A program made the translations under genes and the position numbers. DNA of 64,000 nucleotides. It comes from Nostoc sp. 'Peltigera membranacea cyanobiont' 210A (GTDB lineage Bacteria > Cyanobacteriota > Cyanobacteriia > Cyanobacteriales > Nostocaceae). The stretch lies in contig NZ_NOLJ01000010.1 in NCBI RefSeq assembly GCF_002246015.1, positions 68,378-132,377 on the forward strand, given 5' to 3'. Every line of letters starts with the position of its first letter. Position 1 is the first letter of the stretch. Positions 9,369-19,225 of this stretch are shown here, piece after piece. Below the pieces are notes generated by a model. It made no database searches, was not told where the DNA came from, and saw only the letters and a program-made list of their open reading frames with translations.

Positions 9369-11093
9369 GTGGGTCAGTATCAACCTGCTCAACTAAAACT
9401 CTATAATCCAGATGCGATCGCTCGCTACTATAGTTACCGTCCTTGGCTAGCCTGGGGGCGAGTGCTGAGAATTATCTCCTCCTTTGCAGGATTTATATTC
9501 GGTCTGAAGTGGGACGAGTGGCAAGATAAAGTTGAGCAGAACAAGGGTAAACGAGCTATCCAGTTGCGAGAACTGCTCACCCGCCTCGGCCCGACTTTTA
9601 TTAAAGTTGGTCAAGCCCTCTCCACTAGGCCTGACCTGATACGCAAAGATTTCTTAGAAGAACTGATAAAGTTACAAGACCAGTTACCACCTTTCGATAA
9701 TGCGATCGCTTACCAGATTATCGAAAGTGAACTAGGCCGTCCTATTAGCGAAAGCTTTAGCGAACTGTCACCTCACCCAGTAGCTGCTGCTAGCTTGGGT
9801 CAAGTGTACCGGGGTCGTCTGGTCAGCGGTGAAGAAGTCGCCGTAAAGGTGCAACGCCCCAACTTACACCCGGTAATTACACGCGACTTATATCTGATGC
9901 GTTGGGCAGCCGGTTGGCTAGCTCCTTGGTTGCCTTTAAATCTCGGTCACGACCTAACTTTAATTGTGGACGAGTTTGGCACGAAGTTATTTGAAGAAAT
10001 TGACTATATTAATGAAGGCCGCAACGCCGAAAAATTTGCTAGCAATTTCCGCAACGACCTACAAGTAAAAGTTCCAGGCATTTATTGGCGTTATACCAAT
10101 ACCCACGTTCTAACCCTGGAATGGATTGACGGCTTCAAGCTAACGGATACTCAACGCATCCGCGAAGCAGGTGTAGACCCAGAAACGATCATCCAAATTG
10201 GTGTTACATCAGGATTGCAACAGCTTTTAGAATATGGCTTCTTCCATGCTGACCCTCATCCTGGCAATTTGTTTGCTGTAGCCGATGGTCGTATGGCTTA
10301 TATTGACTTCGGCATGATGGATCAGTTGGAAGAAAGCACCAAAGAAACGCTGGTCGATGCACTAGTGCATTTGGTGAATAAAGACTATACCGACTTAGCC
10401 GAAGACTTTGTAAAATTAGGGTTTCTGACTCCAGATACGAATATTTGCCCGATAGTGCCAGCATTAGAAGCGGTGCTAGGAAACGCTATTGGTAAAAATG
10501 TCAAGGATTTTAACTTCAAAACTATTACCGATGAATTTTCGGAACTGATGTACGAATATCCTTTCCGAGTTCCGGCCAAGTTTGCTTTGATTATTCGTTC
10601 TCTAGTTACCCAAGAAGGTATTGCCCTTAGCCTTAACCCCGATTTCAAAATTGTTGAAGTGGGTTATCCCTATATAGCGCGGCGGTTGCTGACAGGAGAA
10701 TCGCCGGAATTACGACGACGATTATTGAATGTGTTATTCAAAGATGGTAAATTTCAGTGGCAGCGGTTAGAGAATTTAATTGCGATCGCTCGTAGTGATA
10801 ACAACTTTGATGTATTGCCCACAGCGCAGATGGGGTTCCAATACTTAATGTCGGAAGAAGGCAAGTTTCTTCGGCGACAGTTGGTGCTTGCTCTCACCGA
10901 AGATGATCGCCTGCACACTGAAGATGTCCAAAGGCTGTGGAACCTGGTTAAAGATGACTTAAAACCGGATCGTTTATTAAATGTAGCGATCGGTATTTTA
11001 ACAGAGTTATCCAGAGAAGGGGCAGCCGCTATCTTGCCAAAAGCGACATTACTTGGGTCTTTTGCTGAGAACCAGTCAACAAATAAAAAGTAA
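9369..11093 (+). CDS. ABC1/UbiB (AarF) family atypical kinase
   Basis: A 574-residue member of the UbiB/ABC1 protein-kinase-like family, which supports quinone or isoprenoid lipid metabolism; in cyanobacteria and plastids relatives associate with thylakoids and plastoglobules. Visible hallmarks are the family KxGQ motif in FIKVGQALSTRPDL, the Ala-rich nucleotide loop AAASLGQVYRG, the lysine in VAVKVQRP, the catalytic HADPHPGN and the metal-binding YIDFGMMD. The start is GTG at 9369 because the family opens GQYQPAQLK there and no upstream in-frame start exists. A 124-residue membrane protein follows 29 bp downstream and is probably co-transcribed. Confidence 0.93.
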   Translation: MGQYQPAQLKLYNPDAIARYYSYRPWLAWGRVLRIISSFAGFIFGLKWDEWQDKVEQNKGKRAIQLRELLTRLGPTFIKVGQALSTRPDLIRKDFLEELIKLQDQLPPFDNAIAYQIIESELGRPISESFSELSPHPVAAASLGQVYRGRLVSGEEVAVKVQRPNLHPVITRDLYLMRWAAGWLAPWLPLNLGHDLTLIVDEFGTKLFEEIDYINEGRNAEKFASNFRNDLQVKVPGIYWRYTNTHVLTLEWIDGFKLTDTQRIREAGVDPETIIQIGVTSGLQQLLEYGFFHADPHPGNLFAVADGRMAYIDFGMMDQLEESTKETLVDALVHLVNKDYTDLAEDFVKLGFLTPDTNICPIVPALEAVLGNAIGKNVKDFNFKTITDEFSELMYEYPFRVPAKFALIIRSLVTQEGIALSLNPDFKIVEVGYPYIARRLLTGESPELRRRLLNVLFKDGKFQWQRLENLIAIARSDNNFDVLPTAQMGFQYLMSEEGKFLRRQLVLALTEDDRLHTEDVQRLWNLVKDDLKPDRLLNVAIGILTELSREGAAAILPKATLLGSFAENQSTNKK

Positions 11094-11122
11094 AAAATCT
11101 TTAATATAAATTAGGAGTTTTC

Positions 11123-11497
11123 ATGTATTATTTTCCTGAGCAACCGCCTTACTTTCTCCTACTTGTTGGCTTTTTGATAGCATTAACATCTGGTTTGGCA
11201 TTATCTGGCACTTTGAAAGTAATTGTGCAGAACTGGCCAAGTGAACGAGCAGAAAATACTCAGCCACGTTCCTCACTGAAACAATTACTTATACCATTTA
11301 TCGGCATAACAGGCGGTACTTGTCTATTTATGTCTTCAGGTTTAGAGATATTTGGCTTTCCGTCATCCTTGGCTTTAGGAGTCGGTCTACCAATTAGTCT
11401 GTTTACTTGTTTGCTAGTTTGGTTGCAGTTGGGAAGTATGATGACTTTTATAGAACGTGAAGGTATGCAATCTTTAGATTTAGATTCTTTTTCTTAG
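11123..11497 (+). CDS. Small conserved membrane protein, three predicted transmembrane helices
   Basis: A 124-residue protein of unknown function. Three hydrophobic stretches (about 10-31, 53-75 and 80-100) separate short loops, and the C-terminus is acidic (REGMQSLDLD). An AGGAG ribosome site lies 6-8 bp before the ATG. It sits 29 bp after the UbiB-family kinase and ends before a strong bidirectional terminator, so the two genes form a short operon; a role in the same membrane lipid pathway is only inference. Confidence 0.75.
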   Translation: MYYFPEQPPYFLLLVGFLIALTSGLALSGTLKVIVQNWPSERAENTQPRSSLKQLLIPFIGITGGTCLFMSSGLEIFGFPSSLALGVGLPISLFTCLLVWLQLGSMMTFIEREGMQSLDLDSFS

Positions 11498-11525
11498 AAA
11501 AGAGTAGGAAATTAATAATTTAAAA

Positions 11526-11558
11526 TTAAAGAGAGTTTCAGACTCTCTTTAATTTTTA
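11526..11558. terminator. Bidirectional Rho-independent terminator
   Basis: A perfect 11-bp stem (TTAAAGAGAGT with ACTCTCTTTAA, loop TTCAG), followed on the plus strand by a T-rich run and on the minus strand by TTTTAAATTATT. It separates the convergent UbiB operon and the glycan cluster, whose last gene stops at 11556. Confidence 0.85.
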
Positions 11559-12584
11559 TTGAGCAATTCTATGCTTGAAGTTGCGATACTTTAGCTTAAT
11601 ATTGTTTATTCTTTGCTGAATAAAGCTACTAGTGGACTTTTGCATAAGTTTTAGCTTGCTTGGGCGCTTAAAGCTTTGAGGACGTTTTTCAGGTGATTTT
11701 AAATAGCGATAATGTAAGAATACATCGCGGTAAGCAATATCAACATCTTCACCCCCACAAAGCCTCGTAAAAGCTGAAGAAGATACACTCATATAGTGTA
11801 AGTATGTCAATTTCTGCCCTTGGTCGTAAAGAATATTATCTACAACATCAAATTTAGAAGTCCAATGGCAACCAGTCGCTTTACCGTGATAGGCGTAATT
11901 GTAGTAAGAAATTCCACTACGTAAAACTAAATAGTTGAGAACTGTTTGATCGGAATCTGCCCATGCCAGTGCATCAGCTTCACCTGCTTCTAAGTTTGCT
12001 AGTAGATTTGCTAACTTAGCATCGTCAAAAACACCTTTTTTAGAAGCAAACCAACCAGAACAAAAAATTTGATTCCTAATATCTTCTATCGGAAAAATCT
12101 CACCAAGCTTATCTTCTGTCCAGTTGAAAATATAATTCAAATCGGATCTATATTGAAAGTCATTCGTAATCCAATCATATTCATCCAACTTTTGATAAAC
12201 ATCATCGAGTGATTTCATCAATAAGGTATCTCCATCAAAGAAGATAAACTTGTCAAATGGGCCATCTAGACAGCAAAGTTTTCTATGTCTTTCTATGCGA
12301 TAATTATCTGGCAAACCATATTCTCGCCATAGCTTTAACGCCCTTGGGTGAGCTTTCCAGATACGAGAGCCAAAGTCCTCCCAGTAGGCTATAGAATCAG
12401 AATTTTCAAATAAAGTAACATTATCTCTAGATGCAATTTCTGCCTTTACTTTCTCTAGCTGGTCATTATATGGAATTACACAAACAGGAATTTCTCTACC
12501 AGCATTAGCTTCTATGCTGTTGAGCAAAGCAACTAGTTGGTCATAGACAACATCATTCGCTAAGGTGTAAATACCATCAATCAT
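11556..12584 (-). CDS. GT-A-like glycosyltransferase family protein (Npun_R2821/R2823-type)
   Basis: A 342-residue protein related to its neighbour at 13495-14475. The opening MIDGIYTLANDVVYDQLVALL is a nucleotide-sugar binding beta-alpha unit, and FFDGDTLLMKS carries a DxD-type metal motif as in GT8-like enzymes. The C-terminal LTYLHYM...HYRYLKSPEKRP block is shared by all three relatives. I start at 12584, not the upstream in-frame start at 12620, because TAGGAG precedes it and the homologue begins at the equivalent residue; this also removes an overlap with the previous gene. I recall this family being annotated by Nostoc punctiforme locus names. Last gene of the eight-gene cluster; donor and acceptor sugars are unknown. 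Confidence 0.8.
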   Translation of the reverse strand: MIDGIYTLANDVVYDQLVALLNSIEANAGREIPVCVIPYNDQLEKVKAEIASRDNVTLFENSDSIAYWEDFGSRIWKAHPRALKLWREYGLPDNYRIERHRKLCCLDGPFDKFIFFDGDTLLMKSLDDVYQKLDEYDWITNDFQYRSDLNYIFNWTEDKLGEIFPIEDIRNQIFCSGWFASKKGVFDDAKLANLLANLEAGEADALAWADSDQTVLNYLVLRSGISYYNYAYHGKATGCHWTSKFDVVDNILYDQGQKLTYLHYMSVSSSAFTRLCGGEDVDIAYRDVFLHYRYLKSPEKRPQSFKRPSKLKLMQKSTSSFIQQRINNIKLKYRNFKHRIAQ

Positions 12585-12600
12585 TGGGATACTCCTAATA

Positions 12601-13491
12601 TTAAGTTCGGGCAGAAACAAAGGGAAATAAACGGCGAGTCAGTTTGGGAATGAAGGCAAATTTACCCTCATGGAGATAGCGATAATGTTCCCACAATTGC
12701 CAATAGGGACTACCAGTTTTCATCCGCGTACCAGCCCAGTGGAGATATTTTAGTCGTTGTCCTCGGTCATAGAGGGCGTAATCTTGCTGTTGGAAATTTT
12801 GCGACCCTGCCCAACTACCAGGCCCTCCCCCAGGAATTTTGACGAGATTTCCACGTTTAGAAATTAGTTTGAGAACAAGATAATTTAAAATTGGTTGGTC
12901 TGTAACTCCTTCAGAAAAATCGAAATATTCGCGATGTGCTGCACACTCGCGCAAAGCTTCATCCATTTGTTGTTCGGTAATCACTCCTTTTCTCGAAGCC
13001 CAAAAACCGCTGTTGAAAACATCTTGAAGTTGGGCATCGGAAAAAATTTGCTGATCTTTCACAAATGGGGAAAAAATATTTCGCAGCTTTTCATTAGCAT
13101 GATGGTAATCACAGCAGAAGAAATCGACTTCTGAAAGTTTGTCCAAATTGTCGGCAATTTTTTCAAAAACGACAATATCCGTATCAATATAAATAAATTC
13201 ATCTAAAGGCCCAAACCATGCCACTAGTTTACGCATTTTGTTGGGTAAGGCGAGGAAATCTCGGTCAAAAATTTCTCCGATGCGTTTGGTAAAGGTATCA
13301 ATAAGTTCTAAATCTGGGAAAATTTGGACGTTGTGTAAGGTAGCAAGCTGTTCTGCTACCTTGTGGTAATTGTCATTAAAAGGTATGAGATAAATGGTAA
13401 CTTCTGGGTCATAGTAACGAATGCTATTGAGTAAAGCAATAGCATTATCGATAACGCGGTCATTGGCAACTATATAAATGCCCCTACTCAT
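12601..13491 (-). CDS. GT-A-like glycosyltransferase family protein (Npun_R2822-type)
   Basis: A 296-residue relative of the two flanking genes but more divergent. The N-terminus MSRGIYIVANDRVIDNAIALL aligns with theirs, YIDTDIVVFEK is the DxD-type motif, and LKYLHWAG...HYRYLHEGKFAF near the end matches the shared C-terminal block. It is only 3 bp from the upstream gene, indicating translational coupling. The three-gene array probably arose by tandem duplication and then diverged; a GT8-like fold with a different sugar specificity for each copy is a reasonable but untested idea. Confidence 0.78.
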   Translation of the reverse strand: MSRGIYIVANDRVIDNAIALLNSIRYYDPEVTIYLIPFNDNYHKVAEQLATLHNVQIFPDLELIDTFTKRIGEIFDRDFLALPNKMRKLVAWFGPLDEFIYIDTDIVVFEKIADNLDKLSEVDFFCCDYHHANEKLRNIFSPFVKDQQIFSDAQLQDVFNSGFWASRKGVITEQQMDEALRECAAHREYFDFSEGVTDQPILNYLVLKLISKRGNLVKIPGGGPGSWAGSQNFQQQDYALYDRGQRLKYLHWAGTRMKTGSPYWQLWEHYRYLHEGKFAFIPKLTRRLFPFVSART

Positions 13492-13494
13492 AAA

Positions 13495-14475
13495 TTATCC
13501 TTGGTTAATTAACTTAAGTTTTTGCAAAGCCCTGGTAAGTAAATTTGGTGCTGGAGCGTCATTATAATTTTTCGGAGGAGTATTAAAAACTGGACGCTTT
13601 TCTGGTTCGTGTAAGTAACGATAATAGAGAAATAACTCTCGATATGGAAACTGAATATTTTCTCCCGCACAGACTGCTTGATTGATATTAGGAGGAATCC
13701 CAATGTAATGGAGATAAGTTAGTCGATTACCGCGATCGTAAAGAAGATGTTCACGTTCCTCGAAGTGTTTAGAACTAGCAGAACATCCGGTTTTCTGATT
13801 ATCTGGCAATTGGCGAGCAAAGTTATAAATAGAAAGATTAGACCTCATTACCATGTAGTTGATTAATGGTTGTTCGCCAGCACCGCCATACAAAATTTCT
13901 GACTCACCATTTTGTAAATGTGATATTAGCCAATCTCTTTTTTCGGAGTCAAATAGCCCTTGTTTTGCACCATAAAAGCCTGAGCAAAATATTTCGGAAT
14001 CAATGCGTTTTTGCTCAAAAACTTTTAGTAATTTCGGAGAATTAACATTATATATTTTACTAACGTCTGTAAATTGGAAATCGTAGACAACAAAATCATA
14101 ACTCTCTAGCTTTTCAAACACTGCTGCAAGTGAGTTCATCACCAAGGTGTCTGCATCTAAATAGATAAATTTCTCGAATGGCCCATCAAAAGCGCAAAAA
14201 CGACGGTGAGCGCCATAAAGACGGGATTTACTCCGATTCAATCGTTCTGGGGCTGCTGCCAGCATAAATTGATCCCAGCGGTTGATTGATTCTTGATCAT
14301 CGTAAAGAAATACATTAGGGCGTTTAGCTATTTCATCAGCAATCCGTTGTGTCCGATCGTCGAAAGGATAGATACAAACAGGAGTTTCTGGGCCTAAGAT
14401 AACATCAATACTGTTGAGCAAAGCCACCAGTTGATCGAAAACATAATCATTGCCAAGGGTACAAATACCATTCAT
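13495..14475 (-). CDS. GT-A-like glycosyltransferase family protein (Npun_R2821/R2823-type)
   Basis: A 326-residue protein, clearly paralogous to 11556-12584: both have a (M)xGIxTLxND opening, LVALLNSI, a KFIYLDADTLVMNS DxD motif and LTYLHYIG...YYRYLHEPEKRPVF. Start and stop abut the neighbouring genes with 3-bp gaps on both sides. It should be a soluble or membrane-associated cytoplasmic transferase working on the same glycan as the adjacent GT10 and GT4 genes. Confidence 0.78.
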   Translation of the reverse strand: MNGICTLGNDYVFDQLVALLNSIDVILGPETPVCIYPFDDRTQRIADEIAKRPNVFLYDDQESINRWDQFMLAAAPERLNRSKSRLYGAHRRFCAFDGPFEKFIYLDADTLVMNSLAAVFEKLESYDFVVYDFQFTDVSKIYNVNSPKLLKVFEQKRIDSEIFCSGFYGAKQGLFDSEKRDWLISHLQNGESEILYGGAGEQPLINYMVMRSNLSIYNFARQLPDNQKTGCSASSKHFEEREHLLYDRGNRLTYLHYIGIPPNINQAVCAGENIQFPYRELFLYYRYLHEPEKRPVFNTPPKNYNDAPAPNLLTRALQKLKLINQG

Positions 14476-14478
14476 AAT

Positions 14479-15438
14479 TTATGAGTGTTGATCGACAAAG
14501 TTTGATAACCAGTTAAGCAGGTTTAATTTGTGTAAAATGATTTGACGTGCTTCTGCGATCGCATCTTTGGCAGCATACCAAGCATCAGGTGTTGCTGTCA
14601 CTTCTTGGATGTAGGCAATGCCTTTTTCATCTAAACTGGGCAACCGCAAAAAACTACCCGGTGGCAATAATTTATCAGCAGCCGGGCCACCATAGTAAAT
14701 TGGTAAACACCAAGCAAGTAAACTATCCCAAAGTTTCTCACTCACATACCAATTATTATCAGCATAGTTTTCAATTGCCAAATTGTAATAGTATGGTGCC
14801 ATGCCATACCATTTATTACCTAGTTCTCCCGAACTGTTCGCCCATTCTGGTAAATTACGCCCATACAAATCAAATTTCATCTCACTAGATTGTAAAGATT
14901 GTAAAAAATCTAAACGCTGGCGATGGTTGGCTGTGCGGCTAATTCCTGAAGTAATCCAACTACATGGGGCAACTTTTGGGGGCGGTGGCATTTCATTTAA
15001 ATCTTGAAATGAATTTGAGTGATACCAAATAGCAGGCATATAGTCAGGAATGGGAGCAAAATCATCGGGGCCAGAAACGTAGCCGCAATAGTTCTGGGCT
15101 TCTTGATAATTATGATTAGTTATTTTTACAACCTCATCTAAAGGCGGTTCTCTGAGCAAATAAATAATTCGCTCTTTGTTGACACCACGCAGTAGAGATT
15201 CAACATTTACTACTGGTTTTTGCTGCTGTTTGCGAAAACTATCTAACCAAGATTTTTGCGGCGATGCTTGGGGAAAATCAAATTGATATAGCAACATAAA
15301 ATCTGGCTTTTGCACCATTTTCAACATTTGCATATTCTTCCAAACACCAAAGTAGTGCGGAGTTTGTTGCCATAGCCAATCTTTGTTTTTAGCCAGACCT
15401 GAATAGCTGCTAATCATGCCAACAGTTTTAATAGTCAT
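14479..15438 (-). CDS. GT10-type glycosyltransferase (fucosyltransferase-like)
   Basis: A 319-residue protein with the alpha-1,3-fucosyltransferase C-terminal signature: NLAIENYADNNWYVSEKLWD followed by SLLAWCLPIYYGGP, the GDP-sugar binding part of family GT10. The N-terminal half is the variable acceptor-binding domain. If typical, it moves fucose (or a similar sugar) from GDP-sugar to a surface glycan. It is separated by only 3 bp from the next gene. Precise donor cannot be read from sequence. Confidence 0.82.
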   Translation of the reverse strand: MTIKTVGMISSYSGLAKNKDWLWQQTPHYFGVWKNMQMLKMVQKPDFMLLYQFDFPQASPQKSWLDSFRKQQQKPVVNVESLLRGVNKERIIYLLREPPLDEVVKITNHNYQEAQNYCGYVSGPDDFAPIPDYMPAIWYHSNSFQDLNEMPPPPKVAPCSWITSGISRTANHRQRLDFLQSLQSSEMKFDLYGRNLPEWANSSGELGNKWYGMAPYYYNLAIENYADNNWYVSEKLWDSLLAWCLPIYYGGPAADKLLPPGSFLRLPSLDEKGIAYIQEVTATPDAWYAAKDAIAEARQIILHKLNLLNWLSNFVDQHS

Positions 15439-15646
15439 AAATCGTATTTATTCGGTTATTTTTCAGTTAATTTTTGTACCGTTACCAAGAACATCATGAA
15501 TTTCGTGTGCTGTGTCCGGCTTTAATGATAGCTCTCCGGCGTAAAAAATATATTGATTTTTCTTTGAAGAATTTATCATTTTTTTGGTGATGATAGGTTT
15601 TTCAACATTGTGGTATAGGTACTTTTGTTTATTAAATTAACTAAAA

Positions 15647-17887
15647 TTAAATTCTATTCTCAAAAACTTTTAATATATCTAATAGGTAAATAGCAGATTG
15701 ATAAGATTCTGCAATTAATAGATTTTGTTTTTGGGGTTCGGATTCTAATTTATCGGCTAGCAAGCGCAGAGAGCTAATCAGAGGATAGAGACGCGTGCGA
15801 AACTCATCCGAGATATGACTAAAGTTTTGATACTGCTTATGTTCATCTTGATTTTGGTCTATATCTGACGATAACTGCCAGTTAATTTTCAGGTTAACTA
15901 CATCGCTGAATAGATCGATGGCGTTAAGAACTCTTAAAGCTGAGTTGTATGATTGGTCAATTAATTCCTGCTGCTCTTGGGAATTGTCTACTAGATCGTC
16001 AACTAATAATCCCAGGAAACCAATCATTGAGTTAAGCCTTGTACGCAGTTCGTGAGAAATGCGGTTAAAGCTAGGATTAGTTTTGGTGGAAACTTCAGTC
16101 TGATCGGCAAATTGCATTGAGTAGAGGCGTGAGTAGTAACCACCTTTTTGTAAAAGTGTTTCATGGGTTCCCACTTCTACCACCTGTCCTTGATCTAAAA
16201 CGGCAATTTGATCGGCTTTTTGGACTGTGGAAAGGCGGTGAGCAATTACAAGGGTTGTGCGATCGCGACTCAGATCGTCGAGTGCAGCTTGTACTAAGCG
16301 TTCGGAAACGGTATCTAAAGCGCTGGTGGCTTCATCTAAAATCAAAATTTCTGGATTTTGCAGGAGGGCGCGAGCGATCGCTAATCTTTGCCTTTGTCCA
16401 CCAGACAACATGACGCCGCGATCGCCAATTTGGCTGTCGAATCCTTGAGGTAATTTATCAATAAATTCATAAGCATTTGCTCGTTTGGCTGCTGAGATAA
16501 TTTCATCTTCTGTAGCTTCAGGTCTTCCATAAGCAATGTTATTTCGCACCGAGTCATTAAAGAGGAATGTATCTTGACTGACAATTCCCATGTGTGTTCT
16601 GAGAGATTTGATATCAAAATCACGCAGGTCTGTGCCATCGATAGAGATACTGCCAGAGATGGGATCGTAAAATCTGGGTAAGAGGTCAGCCAAGGTTGAC
16701 TTACCTGCACCAGAACCCCCTACTAAAGCGAGAGTTGTAGCACGGGGTAAAAATAAACTTACATCTTTCAGGACTAACTTTTCATGACTAGGGTAGGCAA
16801 AGGAAAGTGAATTAAAACGTATTCCTTCTTTTAATTCCGTGTATATAATATTACCGTTTTTCATAAACGGCTTGCGATCGCGACTTAAAAACTCAGTTAC
16901 TATTTCTACGCTAGTAGCACTATTAGCAAAGCTACTACGAAGACTATTTAACTGAGATACCAAAGGCAGCAGTCGCAGCAATACTAATAAATATGTCAGT
17001 AGTACTGTAGAAATAAAAGAAACTTGGTTGGCAAAGAAAGTTTTACTCAAGAATACAATTAGAAGTAAGGCTACTACTCCCATTACCTCACTTATCGGCC
17101 CGATCGCTTGTGAGTTTACCTGAGATTGAAAATCTGCTTTCTCGCGATCGCGGATTAATTTGGTAATCTTTTGATATTCTCTGTCTTCATTAGCGGTTGA
17201 CTTTACCAAACGAATTCCATTCAATGTTTCTAAAACACTGATGGAATAAGATGTAGACATTTCTGATAGTTGTTGACCAAATTTTTTCGCTCTACTAATT
17301 GTGTATTGATTGATTAATGTTATAAAACCCAACAAAATTGTTGCTGCGATTGTTAGCTGCCAAGAAATTGCTAATAATAAGCCAATGAAAACTAAAATTG
17401 TAATTATTAAAATAATTAAATTGATGATAGTCCCGATAGCACTTGAAGTCCGGGCAGTTTCAGAACCAAGGCGATTAATAATATCGCCTACTTTCATTTT
17501 TGAATAATAATCTATATCAATATCTAGCAATAACTCTAAGCTAGCTTCGCGAATGTCCGCATTTAATCTCCGAGTGAAAACACTCGATGCCAAAATACTA
17601 CAATAACTAGATAAGTTTTTTAAGAAAATTATAAATATAATTGTTCCAGCCATTCCCAAATTACGATAATTTTCGGGAAGATTATCAAATGGGAACATCA
17701 CAGCTTTGAGAATCGGAGGAAAACCAGTTAAATCTATTGGTTGTCCGACAATTCTCAAAATTACTGGCACAATCAAAGTCACACCGACACCATTAAATAA
17801 AGCACCAGAAAATCCCAACAGCATTGTTAGGATAATTAAACCTGGATAGGGTTTGGCAAATTTTAGTATTAGTTTTCTGGTAGACAT
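15647..17887 (-). CDS. ABC exporter (TMD-NBD half-transporter) with HisKA-like C-terminal extension
   Basis: A 746-residue half-ABC exporter of the MsbA/HepA type: six membrane helices (about 15-330), then an ATPase with GGSGAGKST (Walker A), IVSQDTFLF (Q-loop), LSGGQRQRLAIARAL (signature), ILILDEATSALD (Walker B) and IAHRLST (switch His). It probably dimerises and flips a lipid-linked glycan. Beyond the normal end (about residue 600) are 143 extra residues containing two H-box-like helical hairpins, RISHELRTRLNSMIGF (His 612) and ISDEFRTRLYPLISSL (His replaced by Asp), with no kinase ATPase domain. Flanked by glycosyltransferases, it resembles HepA, which exports heterocyst envelope polysaccharide; that assignment is not proven. 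Confidence 0.9.
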   Translation of the reverse strand: MSTRKLILKFAKPYPGLIILTMLLGFSGALFNGVGVTLIVPVILRIVGQPIDLTGFPPILKAVMFPFDNLPENYRNLGMAGTIIFIIFLKNLSSYCSILASSVFTRRLNADIREASLELLLDIDIDYYSKMKVGDIINRLGSETARTSSAIGTIINLIILIITILVFIGLLLAISWQLTIAATILLGFITLINQYTISRAKKFGQQLSEMSTSYSISVLETLNGIRLVKSTANEDREYQKITKLIRDREKADFQSQVNSQAIGPISEVMGVVALLLIVFLSKTFFANQVSFISTVLLTYLLVLLRLLPLVSQLNSLRSSFANSATSVEIVTEFLSRDRKPFMKNGNIIYTELKEGIRFNSLSFAYPSHEKLVLKDVSLFLPRATTLALVGGSGAGKSTLADLLPRFYDPISGSISIDGTDLRDFDIKSLRTHMGIVSQDTFLFNDSVRNNIAYGRPEATEDEIISAAKRANAYEFIDKLPQGFDSQIGDRGVMLSGGQRQRLAIARALLQNPEILILDEATSALDTVSERLVQAALDDLSRDRTTLVIAHRLSTVQKADQIAVLDQGQVVEVGTHETLLQKGGYYSRLYSMQFADQTEVSTKTNPSFNRISHELRTRLNSMIGFLGLLVDDLVDNSQEQQELIDQSYNSALRVLNAIDLFSDVVNLKINWQLSSDIDQNQDEHKQYQNFSHISDEFRTRLYPLISSLRLLADKLESEPQKQNLLIAESYQSAIYLLDILKVFENRI

Positions 17888-17928
17888 TGGGTATTTTTAT
17901 GCAAATTTAACTTAATTTTTAATATTAT

Positions 17929-19092
17929 TCACAACTGAGCAATTACTGACTTGAGCGTAGAAGCCATAGCCTCTATGCTATAGTGTTCCACACATCTTTC
18001 TCTTGCCTTGATACCTTTCTGGCTTGCTGACTCTAAATTCTGAAAAATCAATTGAATTTGTTCAGCAATTTGCTCAGGACAACCAGGCTCGACTAAATAA
18101 CCAGTATCACCTAAAATTTGGGGAATATCTCCAACACGGGTTGATAATACAGGTTTAGCCATTGCCATCCCATCTGTCAACTTCAAGGGAAATTGAGCGC
18201 GAGTTTCTGGAGTATCTCGCTGGGGAACAACTACAATGTGAGCAGCTGCTACCAAATCAGGCATAACGTCGGCTGGATACTTGGGTAATTTGATAATCCA
18301 ACGTCCCCACTTTTGTTGAAGTTGTTTATCATAATCATCATAAGGACTACCACCTACAATTACTAGTCTCAAGTCTGGTTGATTAAGTTTATCGAGCGCG
18401 ATGAGAACATCTTCTAAACCTTTATAAGGTCTTGGCGCACCCGGAAACATTAAAATCCGATATTCAGATAAACCATAACGATTCCTACTGGACTCAGCAT
18501 CATATTGAGCGGGATCGAATAAGGAAACATCTTTGCCATTCGGAACAAATGTACCACCAAAACGCTGCTGCAAAAATTTAGTATGCACTGTCACAGCATC
18601 AGCGTGACTTACCAAACCTTCCATCCATTTCACATATAAAGTATGATGAGGATTTTTGAGTGCGCCCTGTGGTTTCAATAAGTCCCTAGCTAATTCTTTG
18701 GGTGTAGGATGATAATGCCAGTTATCACCGCCATGCCAGCTGAGTTCCCAATCATCTATGTCTAAAATTAATGGCTTTCTAGTGAATATTTTCCTTAATA
18801 GTCCAACTCCAAAACTTGCGATTTGTGGTTTGATAGCATAAATTATATCGCCATTTATTTTTGGTAAAAACTTTTGGATTTCTCCAAAAAACTCTGGAAA
18901 GTCTTTGCCTGGTAAGTTATAAACTTTGAATTCGGATGGTAAATTTAAATAGAAGTTATTTCCAAATAAAAAACCCATAATTTCAACTTCATATCCTAAC
19001 TGATTGAGAGCTTTTGCTATCAAGTATGCACGCATAATCGCTGCACTTGATAAATCTGAAACCAACAAGGATATTTTAGAAAATTTTCTCAC
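17929..19092 (-). CDS. GT4 family glycosyltransferase
   Basis: A 387-residue GT-B transferase. The N-terminal domain starts with LLVSDLSSAAIMRAYLIAKAL (a Rossmann unit), and the C-terminal nucleotide-sugar domain has ILMFPGAPRPYKGLEDVL, and then VVVPQRDTPETRAQFPLKLTD, a GT4-like region. Position 41 bp upstream of the ABC exporter suggests it builds the exported glycan. Sugar specificity is unknown. Confidence 0.87.
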   Translation of the reverse strand: MRKFSKISLLVSDLSSAAIMRAYLIAKALNQLGYEVEIMGFLFGNNFYLNLPSEFKVYNLPGKDFPEFFGEIQKFLPKINGDIIYAIKPQIASFGVGLLRKIFTRKPLILDIDDWELSWHGGDNWHYHPTPKELARDLLKPQGALKNPHHTLYVKWMEGLVSHADAVTVHTKFLQQRFGGTFVPNGKDVSLFDPAQYDAESSRNRYGLSEYRILMFPGAPRPYKGLEDVLIALDKLNQPDLRLVIVGGSPYDDYDKQLQQKWGRWIIKLPKYPADVMPDLVAAAHIVVVPQRDTPETRAQFPLKLTDGMAMAKPVLSTRVGDIPQILGDTGYLVEPGCPEQIAEQIQLIFQNLESASQKGIKARERCVEHYSIEAMASTLKSVIAQL

Positions 19093-19225
19093 TATTTTTA
19101 TACTTATTTTTATTTAATTTTCCCAGGATTTGTCAGCTGTTGCTAAATCTGCAAATATTAATTTAATTTGTTTTGTAGGAGTCGGAGCAACTAAAGAAAT
19201 ACTAAAGAAATTAGTTGTCAATCCA

